Shown piece after piece: positions 6,999-14,193 of a stretch of DNA of 47,882 nt. The notes below the pieces were generated by a model. It was given only the letters and a program-made list of their open reading frames with translations, did no database searches and was not told the DNA's origin. This DNA comes from Lentisphaerota bacterium (GTDB lineage Bacteria; Verrucomicrobiota; Lentisphaeria; Victivallales; Victivallaceae): assembly GCA_015061745.1 (NCBI GenBank), contig SUWB01000004.1, positions 1 to 47,882 on the forward strand. Direction: 5' to 3'. Within the stretch, counting starts at the first letter, position 1. Each line of letters begins with the position of its first letter. Made by a program: the position numbers and the translations under genes.

Positions 6999-7739
6999 TT
7001 AGAATGCCCCCCAGAAGGTGACATCAATCTTTTGAAATACAGGATCCGCAAGAGTTTTTGCTCCCACATTGCCGCCCACATAAAGCATATTGGCCTTACC
7101 ATTGTGACGGAACATCGGGTAGTCGCCGTTGGCTGGAATGCCGTAACGGTTGGAGACATTGTAATGGCATTGACGGGAACGTCCGTAAAGATCAATGAAA
7201 AGCATTGTAGAAGAAGGATACTTGAACAATCCGATTCTCTGTGCTTTAGGGGTTTTGAAATAATAGGCATTAAGATAAGCGTTGTGGCCGTATGAAGTGA
7301 ACCGGTGCTGACCGGTTTTCCAGTCTGCGGGGAGTTCCAGAGAGGGACAAAGCAGTTTGTCAACGATAATATTGCCTGCACTGTCCATATCCCAACCGGT
7401 CAACATTCCGTTGTGGTTTGTCCCCAGATAAGAAGCAAGAAGCCCCGAAGTTTGTGAGGCAAAATACCAGGTTTTGCATCCGGAGGTGTAGCTTCCTGAG
7501 TTGTAAAGAGGTGTAACACAGTCCAAGTTGTCGGCAGCATACATAGCATTGGCACGGCCTATCTGGGAAAGCACATTGTTGCAAGTTGTGCCCTTTGCAC
7601 GCTCCCTGGCCTGCTGTAATGCAGGAAGAAGCATTGCTGCAAGAATGGCAATAATGGCTATAACAACAAGAAGTTCGATCAATGTGAAGCTGTACAGCTT
7701 CACACTCCTGCAGGGGTGTGAAAAAGAAATATTCTTCAT
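6999..7739 (-). CDS. Prepilin-like protein with N-methylation segment and H-X9-DG-type end
   Basis: A 246-residue type II secretion/type IV pilin-like protein of the kind greatly expanded in Lentisphaerae and Planctomycetes. After a basic leader of about 17 residues comes [20 protein letters not shown], the class III prepilin cleavage/methylation region, then an AR-rich helix and a globular C-terminal domain. The residue before the mature Phe is Ser, not the usual Gly. The C-terminal [16 protein letters not shown] is a variant of the H-X9-DG motif with Gly-Gly in place of Asp-Gly. It probably goes to the envelope or surface. No pilus assembly gene is nearby, so the partner machinery is encoded elsewhere. 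Confidence 0.9.
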   Translation of the reverse strand: MKNISFSHPCRSVKLYSFTLIELLVVIAIIAILAAMLLPALQQARERAKGTTCNNVLSQIGRANAMYAADNLDCVTPLYNSGSYTSGCKTWYFASQTSGLLASYLGTNHNGMLTGWDMDSAGNIIVDKLLCPSLELPADWKTGQHRFTSYGHNAYLNAYYFKTPKAQRIGLFKYPSSTMLFIDLYGRSRQCHYNVSNRYGIPANGDYPMFRHNGKANMLYVGGNVGAKTLADPVFQKIDVTFWGAF

Positions 7740-7785
7740 AGAAATTCATTCTCCGTTGAGAAATTTATAAATGAAACCCTACTTT

Positions 7786-7814
7786 AATATAACCCGTCTG
7801 TCTGGAAATTACAA
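7786..7814 (-). promoter_or_regulatory. Promoter of the prepilin-like gene
   Basis: TTGTAA (7809-7814) is followed after 17 nt by TATATT (7786-7791) on the minus strand. Confidence 0.65.
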
Positions 7815-7935
7815 GGAGATTACTCCTTAAAAAAGAAAAATTATTTGAGGTGTCTGAATCTTCTTTTGAAGATCAAAAACGATTGCTTTCAGGTGAAAAG
7901 CGGAGAAAGAAGGAGAGATTTCCCCCAAAAAAAAT

Positions 7936-7964
7936 TTGACTTTTCACTTCCGGCGTGTTAAATT
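7936..7964 (+). promoter_or_regulatory. Promoter-like element of the candidate ncRNA
   Basis: TTGACT (7936-7941) is followed after 17 nt by TAAATT (7959-7964). It faces the structured segment beginning near 7971, and no plus-strand ORF follows it. Confidence 0.45.
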
Positions 7965-7970
7965 ATATAC

Positions 7971-8074
7971 CAGAAAGCAGGTCAGTCTCGGAAACAATAT
8001 TTGCATTGGGTTCTCTTTTGAGCTTATCAGTCTTGTGTGGTCGCGAGATAATACAACCTGCTTTCTTTAATTTT
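7971..8074 (+). ncRNA. Candidate structured small RNA, family not recognised
   Basis: A segment of about 100 nt closed by a perfect 11-bp helix between AGAAAGCAGGT (7972-7982) and ACCTGCTTTCT (8056-8066). An inner helix pairs TCTCG (7986-7990) with CGAGA (8043-8047), and a small CTC-TTTT-GAG hairpin lies inside. It sits in a 360-bp spacer between two minus-strand genes, starts just after a TTGACT-N17-TAAATT element and ends in TTAATTTT. I checked it against the SRP RNA GGAA/GGAAGCAGCC tip and the 6S layout, and neither fits. The rest of the spacer (7815-7930) holds only a small AAGGAG-ATTA-CTCCTT hairpin. Confidence 0.45.
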
Positions 8075-8099
8075 GCCACATTGAAAGCAAAAATGGATT

Positions 8100-8789
8100 T
8101 CAGAATTTTCCCATAGCACGCCGCATCAGAGCTTGAGGCTTGTACACAACAACCAGTTTTCCATTTACAAAAGCAAGGGAGTCAAGGAGCCCGGAAATAT
8201 TCCTGGCTTCTTTTTGAATTTCCATATCAATTTTCTGCTGCAGCTTTTCCCTTACAGATGCGGGAAGTTTTATATTATTTACCTTGACGGAATCGAGAGT
8301 GCAGATCAGATTCTTTCCTTCTTGCTTGGAAATCCGGAACAAAACATTCAGAAAAATGGCTTTATCAGCCAGCCAGGATTGTTTGGGGCGAATGGGATAA
8401 GTCAGCGAGAATACTCCATTATCGCTGCAAACTGGCTGAAGATAACGTACCGGGAAAGGCAGTTTTTGAGGTTTTGTGTTGCCCGCAAGTTTGAAAAGAG
8501 AATTGATTTCTTCTGAAGTCAGGCGCAGAACAGCCTTTTCTGGGATTTTCTTTGAAGAAAAATTCTTGTAAACTTTGCGCATAAGTTTGTATTGCAGGGA
8601 GAAATCCTTTGACGTCAGAGACACAGGGGGAATTTCTTTCCACGGTTTGAAAATCGCCTGAAACAGCAGAAACGGTACGGCCGTTATGACAATAATAACA
8701 ACCAGCGCAAGACTCAACCAAAAGATTTTCTTAACTTTGGGGGAAGGCGTCTGAACGGTTGAGTCTGTTTGAGAAGTCGTGTCGCTCAT
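8100..8789 (-). CDS. Single-pass membrane-anchored protein, DUF2140/YpmS-like
   Basis: A 229-residue protein with a Thr/Ser/Gln-rich N-terminus, one membrane helix at about residues 21-43 (FWLSLALVVIIVITAVPFLLF) and a globular remainder. LRLTSEEINSLFKLA followed by an extended beta-rich segment recalls the DUF2140/YpmS type of anchored proteins, but similarity is weak. The likely topology is a short cytoplasmic N-terminus with an extracytoplasmic C-terminus. It overlaps tsaB by 4 nt (ATGA) and is the last gene of the 13086-8100 operon. Function unknown. Confidence 0.7.
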   Translation of the reverse strand: MSDTTSQTDSTVQTPSPKVKKIFWLSLALVVIIVITAVPFLLFQAIFKPWKEIPPVSLTSKDFSLQYKLMRKVYKNFSSKKIPEKAVLRLTSEEINSLFKLAGNTKPQKLPFPVRYLQPVCSDNGVFSLTYPIRPKQSWLADKAIFLNVLFRISKQEGKNLICTLDSVKVNNIKLPASVREKLQQKIDMEIQKEARNISGLLDSLAFVNGKLVVVYKPQALMRRAMGKF

Positions 8790-9433
8790 CCTCTTAACTC
8801 CACTGCTTCACGGATGTAAACAAGGTTGTCCGCATTGTTGTCGTAGGGCAGGGCTGTTGTCCGGATCAGATCCGCACATTCTGAAACACATTTTTCAATA
8901 TCTTCACTGCCGGTGATCTTGATGACGGCATCGTATTCTGCCGCATCAGTTATAAAACGGCCGGGAGCGGAAGCTTTGTAGGTTTGGAAAGCTTCGCTGT
9001 TGAGCACTGCTGAGAAATTACGGCTTTCCCAACGGCCGTTTTTGTATTCCATACCGTACAGCAGTATTTCCCGGTTGCGTCCGTCGAAAAGGCAATCAAG
9101 CTGATCGCCTTCTTTGCCGGAAATCCGACCGGTCAGGGCGAAGGCTGCGGGGACACAGCGGAACTTGATATCGTCGTGTTCAAGGGCCCAGGCAGCGATC
9201 AAGGCGGCAGTCATACGCAAAGCGGTGAAACCGCCGGGACCGGCACCAGTACTCCAGAATTTTATGTCTGAAATTTTCAGACCGTGTTCAGCAAGAGTAT
9301 TTTCCACAAAACCGGGCAGCCCTGCGGCTTCCCGGCTTTTCATCGGTGAAAAGGTGTTGAAAAGCAATGTGTCATCTTCCATTACTGCCAACCAGACCCC
9401 TTCGCTGACGGGGTTCAGAGCACCATATCGCAT
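8786..9433 (-). CDS. tsaB: tRNA threonylcarbamoyladenosine biosynthesis protein TsaB
   Basis: An ASKHA-fold scaffold subunit that binds TsaD and TsaE to make t6A37 in ANN-decoding tRNAs. The diagnostic segment is STGAGPGGFTALRMTAALIA (about residues 61-80), equivalent to the family's GPGSFTGLRIG. The C-terminal DNLVYIREAVELRG corresponds to the usual PxYLRxxE end. The N-terminus lacks the common AIDTS, so the copy is divergent. At 215 residues the length is normal. It overlaps the end of lysA by 19 nt and the next gene by 4 nt. Confidence 0.85.
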   Translation of the reverse strand: MRYGALNPVSEGVWLAVMEDDTLLFNTFSPMKSREAAGLPGFVENTLAEHGLKISDIKFWSTGAGPGGFTALRMTAALIAAWALEHDDIKFRCVPAAFALTGRISGKEGDQLDCLFDGRNREILLYGMEYKNGRWESRNFSAVLNSEAFQTYKASAPGRFITDAAEYDAVIKITGSEDIEKCVSECADLIRTTALPYDNNADNLVYIREAVELRG

Positions 9434-10644
9434 TTTTCTGTCGTTCCTGTTATATCGGCTATCAATTCGCTGTCGGAAACTCTACGGCGGTGGGAAATGA
9501 CTTTGCCGCCTTTGACCACCACCTCTGCGGGCATTGCCCGGAGGTTGTAGATACCGCCCATAGAATAACAATAAGCTCCGGCATTGGCAATGCCGAGTAC
9601 ATCGCCTTCCCGGATTTCGGGCAGGGGACGCTGTTCCGCAAAACGGTCTCCTGTTTCGCAGATATTGCCGCAAACGTCGTAAACTTCCTCTTTGCCGTCG
9701 GGATTGCTCAAGTTGAAAACCTGATGATAAGCACCGTAAAAAACGGGACGGATCAAGTGAGGGAATCCGGAGTCAGTTCCGGCAATGAGCCGTTTCCGGT
9801 TGCGTTTGAGGGTGTTGACTGTTACGAGCAATGTACCGCATTCGGCGGAAATAAATTTACCCGGCTCAAATTTGATATTGAGTTCCCTGCCGTACTGTTT
9901 TTCAAACTCCCGGAATCTCTGTGCGATTCCCGCTCCCAAAGTGACATAGTCGATCCGTTCTTCATCGGGCTTGTAGGGGACTTTGAAGCCGCCGCCGAAG
10001 TCCATAAATTCAAGATCAGGGAAGTTTTCAGGAGTGGCAATGCTCATCAGAGCTTTCATTGCTGCGTGGAATGATTCGGGTTTCTGAATACCGCTGCCGG
10101 TATGCTCGTGAAGTCCCACGACCTTTATATTGAACTCTTTGACAATAGAGAGCACTTCATCAATATCTTCCAGCAGGATTCCGAACTTTGTCAGATCTCC
10201 ACCGGTCATTGTGCGGACATTGTCCCCATCGGTGACGTCAGGGTTGAACCGCAGACAAACTTTCATACCGGGATGAGCTTTTCCGGCTTTCCGCAGCCGT
10301 GAAAGTTCACCGATATTCATAACGACGCCTGTTTTATAGACCTTTTCAAATTCAGCATCGGTCATATTGTTGGCGGTATAAATGATCTTTTGAGGATCAA
10401 ATCCCAGAAACAGGGCATATTCAACCTCTCCGGGACTGACGGCATCAATACCGCATCCGGCATCTCTGAGCAAGCCGAGAAAAGCCGGGTTGAAGTTGGC
10501 TTTGAGAGCATAGTGGATCTGAAGCCGGGGGTGAGGAATGAAACGGTACAGATCCTGATAGCGTTCCAGGAGCACATCTCCATTGTAGACAAAAAGAGGA
10601 GTCCCGAAACGCCCGGCCAAAGTCAGAAAATCTTTATTCAGCAT
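9415..10644 (-). CDS. lysA: Diaminopimelate decarboxylase
   Basis: A PLP enzyme that decarboxylates meso-diaminopimelate to L-lysine. The 409 residues contain IHYALKAN with the PLP-binding Lys48, the GLHEHTGSGI His block, FMDFGGGFKVPY (the glycine-rich phosphate site), KFEPGKFISAECG, CGNICETGDRF with the dimer-contributed active-site Cys, and NAGAYCYSM. All are standard for LysA. Its position beside a cupin and a reductase-type gene is not a known lysine cluster, and other lysine-pathway genes are absent from the window. Confidence 0.92.
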   Translation of the reverse strand: MLNKDFLTLAGRFGTPLFVYNGDVLLERYQDLYRFIPHPRLQIHYALKANFNPAFLGLLRDAGCGIDAVSPGEVEYALFLGFDPQKIIYTANNMTDAEFEKVYKTGVVMNIGELSRLRKAGKAHPGMKVCLRFNPDVTDGDNVRTMTGGDLTKFGILLEDIDEVLSIVKEFNIKVVGLHEHTGSGIQKPESFHAAMKALMSIATPENFPDLEFMDFGGGFKVPYKPDEERIDYVTLGAGIAQRFREFEKQYGRELNIKFEPGKFISAECGTLLVTVNTLKRNRKRLIAGTDSGFPHLIRPVFYGAYHQVFNLSNPDGKEEVYDVCGNICETGDRFAEQRPLPEIREGDVLGIANAGAYCYSMGGIYNLRAMPAEVVVKGGKVISHRRRVSDSELIADITGTTEKCDMVL

Positions 10645-10654
10645 AATTCAAAAC

Positions 10655-11005
10655 TCAATAGGTGGAAATAAGGGCGACGAGTTCCAGATCCTCTTTGCCC
10701 ACATTGCGGATAGAGTGCCCGGCACCATTACCGGTGAGCAAAGTATCACCTGCGCTGAGGAGCGTGATCTTGCCGTTGTCATCTGCTTCAGCCTGACCTT
10801 TGACGATTACAAAAATCTCGTCCTCATTCTCGTGATTGTGAAATCCGATGGAGCCCCCCGGGGGCAGGGTCAGACGTGCCGCCATACGGTTATGGGCGCG
10901 CATTTCACTGCCCGGCTCCCAGAAGTGTTCGATTTTGACAGTACCGCTGCCTCCCCGCATATTTTCCCGGAGTTCTGTGCGGTAAGTACCTGCTTTGCGA
11001 ATCAT
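10655..11005 (-). CDS. Small single-domain cupin
   Basis: A 116-residue cupin. Motif 1 is GFHNHENEDEIFVIVKGQAE, with two His and a Glu as metal ligands, and motif 2 is GDTLLTGNGAGHSI with the fourth ligand His. The barrel is complete, with no second domain. Such proteins bind a metal and a small substrate, or act as isomerases or sensors. The substrate cannot be told. Its start overlaps the stop of the fused activator/dehydratase gene (ATGA), with AAGGAG 5 nt upstream inside that gene, so the two are translationally coupled and probably act together. Confidence 0.85.
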   Translation of the reverse strand: MIRKAGTYRTELRENMRGGSGTVKIEHFWEPGSEMRAHNRMAARLTLPPGGSIGFHNHENEDEIFVIVKGQAEADDNGKITLLSAGDTLLTGNGAGHSIRNVGKEDLELVALISTY

Positions 11006-13086
11006 TTTTCTCCTTTCAGCCGGCCGAAAATATTGCCGTATTTTTTCAGATTGAGGGCCTCAACGTAGGCGGAAATCTTGGTTTCCGTGCTGCAGGGGTC
11101 GATGGTTGTGTCTACGCAGTCGCCGTCGAGGACAAGCAGCGGGACTCCTGCTTCGGTCAGCTCCTGCCGCAGATGTTTGATAAAGGAGCTGTCTGACATA
11201 GAGCAGCGGCCGAAACCGTGGTTGTAGAGGATACAGCCGTTGAATTTCATTTTTTTACCGGTTTCGATGATCTCCTGGACCCGGAGGGCAGGATCCATAA
11301 AGCCCTGAGTCAAAATCTTTTTGGCAAGTGAACGGTAGGGATCAGAAGCATCAAGGGGCTGCCAGCCGACGAAGTTGACTTCCTCAAAGACGATGGGAGC
11401 ATTGCATTTGAGCTCGATGTAATCCAGCAGAGAGGTGTCGTAGAAGGGCGGCAGATGAAGCCACAGCAGACGGTGGGTATCTTCAATTTTCAGCTGGGGA
11501 TCAAGTTTTGACTTGGCTTCAAGGAGTTCTTCATAAAGAGACTTCTGGATATCCACCATTTCAGGCCGGCCCCAGAGCTGGCTGAAAATTGAGGCGAAAT
11601 AAATGGCCTTTGCACCGCGGATCAAAGGCGGGCAATAGTAACGCAGTTCATTGCACTTGATGGTGTATTCCCGGGCTTCGTTGGAAAGTTCACAGGCCCG
11701 TGCGAGGTTTTCGGGTTTCATCGTCAAGCCGGTGGTCCGTTCAAGATTTCTGACGGAACGCTCAAGGTCTTCTGCCAAATGTTCCACGTTGGAGTCGCAC
11801 AGTCCGCCGATGGCAGGGGTGTGAAGTGAGAACAAGCGGTCTGTGACACCGTAGTCACGGGCAAGGTCACGGAAGATCCGTTCTCCCTGCTGACAGGGCT
11901 GGGAGGTCGAAATAACTGCTGCCGGGGTGGGGAGCTTGCTGCCCTCGAGAACCCGCAGGAAGGAGCAGGTTTCACCTGAAAATCCCTTGCAGGCCGCCTT
12001 GTCAAAGCAGCGTTTGATCCGGTGCTGATTCCGGGCGAAAAGGGCGGCGTAGGTTTCAAGGGTCAAGGTGTTTGCTCCCAGGGCGTTGAGAACTTCAGGG
12101 GGGAAGAAAAGGTTTCTCCACACCATAGGTGCGTCGGAATGACCGATGTAAGTCTTTTTATTGGCGGCGGCACGGATCGCAACAGATTCGTGTTTGATTT
12201 CGGGAATCTCGGGCAATTTGGTCTCAAGTTTTCCCTTGAGGTCGGAAAATTGCCGCGCCAGACAGGCGGCACCGAGTGCCCCCATAACGCTGTGGAATTC
12301 AGGAATGACGATCTTGTTTCCGGTGATCTCGTGGAGATAGTAGGCTACCGCCCGGTTGTAAGCCACACCGCCCTGGAAGACGATGTCCCCTTTGTAACCG
12401 AGGAAAAGTTCACCCACGCCGGACATAATGGTACGGGCCTGAGCCCGGCAGGCTCCGCCGATGATATCGCCCAGAGGGAAACGGTTTTTGAATTTGTTGA
12501 TACTGGTGGCTGAAAGCACGGCGCAAACGGAGGAAAATTCCAGATTGCTGTCGTAATTCACCTTGTCAGCCATCTTGTCGATGGGCACATCCAGTTTGGC
12601 TGCGACGCTGTCAAGGAACGCTCCGGTACCGGCGGCACAGATGCCGCTCATCTTGTAGTTCCACAGATTCATATGGTCGTTGAAGACCATTGCTTTACTG
12701 TCCTGACCGCCTACATCGAGAATGGCTTTGCAGTCAGGGTGGTAATGTCTGGCACCGGCAACGTGAGCGGTCACTTCGCTGATACGGAAGTCATAGGGAA
12801 TGAAATCAGCTGTATCCTCAACGATCTGGCTTCCGGTCACAACTGTACAGGTGATGTTCTGCAGTCCGGGGACTCCGGCATCCTGAAGAAACTTATCGAC
12901 AGTCTGCCGCAGCTGACCGAAGTTACAGGCACCGCATTTTGAGCAGATTCCGGAACAGCGGACTCTGCCGGTGTCTGCGGGGCGGGTACGCTGATAGATC
13001 GTCTGACGCACCTTGCCGCGTTCATTCATTAAAACCGCCTTAAAGGTGGTTGAACCGATATCAATACCGAGATACAACTTTTCCAT
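11002..13086 (-). CDS. Fused ASKHA activator and 2-hydroxyacyl-CoA dehydratase/double-cubane-type protein
   Basis: A 694-residue fusion. Residues 1-275 are a BadF/BcrAD/HgdC-type ATPase: GIDIGSTTFKAV phosphate loop, DVGGQDSKA, and the [4Fe-4S] cysteines Cys150 (GICAAGTGAFLDS) and Cys188 (SSVCAVLSATS). Residues of about 320-690 are HgdB/DCCP-like, with conserved cysteines in STSQPCQQGER, GFGRCSMSD and LDGDCVDTTIDPC. Activators drive one electron to low potential by ATP hydrolysis, and the partner uses it for dehydration or reduction of small molecules. Here donor and acceptor are one chain. An extra CX3CX2CX2C at 44-54 may hold another cluster. No CoA-transferase or acyl-CoA gene lies nearby, so a DCCP-type reductase is more likely than a dehydratase. 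Confidence 0.85.
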   Translation of the reverse strand: MEKLYLGIDIGSTTFKAVLMNERGKVRQTIYQRTRPADTGRVRCSGICSKCGACNFGQLRQTVDKFLQDAGVPGLQNITCTVVTGSQIVEDTADFIPYDFRISEVTAHVAGARHYHPDCKAILDVGGQDSKAMVFNDHMNLWNYKMSGICAAGTGAFLDSVAAKLDVPIDKMADKVNYDSNLEFSSVCAVLSATSINKFKNRFPLGDIIGGACRAQARTIMSGVGELFLGYKGDIVFQGGVAYNRAVAYYLHEITGNKIVIPEFHSVMGALGAACLARQFSDLKGKLETKLPEIPEIKHESVAIRAAANKKTYIGHSDAPMVWRNLFFPPEVLNALGANTLTLETYAALFARNQHRIKRCFDKAACKGFSGETCSFLRVLEGSKLPTPAAVISTSQPCQQGERIFRDLARDYGVTDRLFSLHTPAIGGLCDSNVEHLAEDLERSVRNLERTTGLTMKPENLARACELSNEAREYTIKCNELRYYCPPLIRGAKAIYFASIFSQLWGRPEMVDIQKSLYEELLEAKSKLDPQLKIEDTHRLLWLHLPPFYDTSLLDYIELKCNAPIVFEEVNFVGWQPLDASDPYRSLAKKILTQGFMDPALRVQEIIETGKKMKFNGCILYNHGFGRCSMSDSSFIKHLRQELTEAGVPLLVLDGDCVDTTIDPCSTETKISAYVEALNLKKYGNIFGRLKGEK

Positions 13087-13124
13087 AATAAATAAAGTCC
13101 TTGAATAAAAATGTGTTCAGGTGT

Positions 13125-13153
13125 AATATACACCAACAAATACTTTTTTTCAA
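13125..13153 (-). promoter_or_regulatory. Promoter of the 13086-8100 operon
   Basis: TTGAAA (13148-13153) is followed after 17 nt by TATATT (13125-13130) on the minus strand, about 40 nt before the start codon. Confidence 0.7.
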
Positions 13154-13269
13154 GAAGATTGGAGATTATGTTTCAGTAATTTCTTCAGTTTCTTACAGGA
13201 AGAATTTTTCGGCTTTTATTTTTTTGCACACCCGTGGAAGATGGGAATCCGAAAGAAAGATTGTCCGGA

Positions 13270-14187
13270 TCAAATTGGAGTTGCCGGATTCTGTGCGGCA
13301 GGGAGCAACACTCTTTTTTGAGCCGAACGTTCATTCAGTTTTTCAAGGAGAACGGCAGGCACATTGAGTTTGCCTGCTCCGCATCCCAAATTGATATTGG
13401 GAGAACGTTCGCCGTGAAAATCACTGCCCCCCGACAACAGAAGATCAAACTGAGCAGCTGCTTCTGTGACCAGCTGGGTTTCCGGGGGACCGAAAAGAGA
13501 GTAATATCCTTCCATTGCATCCAAGCCGAGAGCAGAAAGTTTCCGCGCCACCCGGCGGACGTAGGCTCTTTCATTTCTGTCACGGTAAATGGGATGAGCC
13601 CAGACTGCCAGACCGCCGGAAGCGTGAATGGCGGCAATGGCTTCCCGGGGAGAGGAGTTTTCCCGGGGAATGTAAGCGGGTTTGTTGTTTCCCAGTAATT
13701 TTTCAAAAACACTCCGCAAATCAGGGAAGTGGTATTTTTCCATAAGTGCCTGAGCAAAGTGGGGACGCCCCAGATTGGCTCCCATACCGCCTGCCGCGGC
13801 AAAGGCGGGTTCATCGTCATCAAGCGGATAGCCCAAAAGGGCAAGTTTGATTTTCATATCCCGGTTGCGTTTGGCCCGCCGTTCCTGTTCCCGGGCCAGA
13901 TATTCCAGAAGTGCCGGATCGGTGTGGTCGATGAAAAGACCGACGATATGCAGTTCCCGGGCCCCGTAGCGGGTGGAAAGCTCCACGCCGGGGATCGCCT
14001 GAAGTGCCGGATAGCTTCGGGAGCTTTCCAGAAACTCCGGGAGTCCTGCGGTGGTATCGTGGTCAGTCAGAGCAACTGCTGCCAGTTCATTTTCAGCAGC
14101 AAGAGCCAGTATTTCTGTCGGAGTACAGGTTCCGTCAGAAAAGGTACTGTGGGTGTGAAGATCAATCGAACCAGGTGTGCACGGCAT
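13270..14187 (-). CDS. PHP-domain phosphoesterase (RNase AM/YciV-like)
   Basis: A 305-residue PHP metallo-phosphoesterase. Metal-binding motifs in order are DLHTHSTFSDG (near residue 9), LTDHDT (near 40), PGVELST (near 66), GRPHFA, VWAHPIYR and GGSDFHG near the C-terminus. This ordering matches the PHP family that includes 3',5'-nucleotide bisphosphate phosphatases and the 5'-3' exonuclease RNase AM. The gene follows mfd by 6 nt and is probably co-transcribed with it, but I see no functional link from sequence. The exact substrate is not determined. Confidence 0.85.
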   Translation of the reverse strand: MPCTPGSIDLHTHSTFSDGTCTPTEILALAAENELAAVALTDHDTTAGLPEFLESSRSYPALQAIPGVELSTRYGARELHIVGLFIDHTDPALLEYLAREQERRAKRNRDMKIKLALLGYPLDDDEPAFAAAGGMGANLGRPHFAQALMEKYHFPDLRSVFEKLLGNNKPAYIPRENSSPREAIAAIHASGGLAVWAHPIYRDRNERAYVRRVARKLSALGLDAMEGYYSLFGPPETQLVTEAAAQFDLLLSGGSDFHGERSPNINLGCGAGKLNVPAVLLEKLNERSAQKRVLLPAAQNPATPI

Positions 14188-14193
14188 ATTTTT

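Noticed and set aside
7971..8074. SRP (4.5S) RNA or 6S RNA
   Set aside because: The conserved SRP tip loops are absent, and the length and bubble layout do not fit 6S. It is left as an unassigned candidate RNA.
9490..10074. 194-residue ORF antisense to lysA
   Set aside because: It is a shadow frame. All decarboxylase motifs lie on the minus strand.
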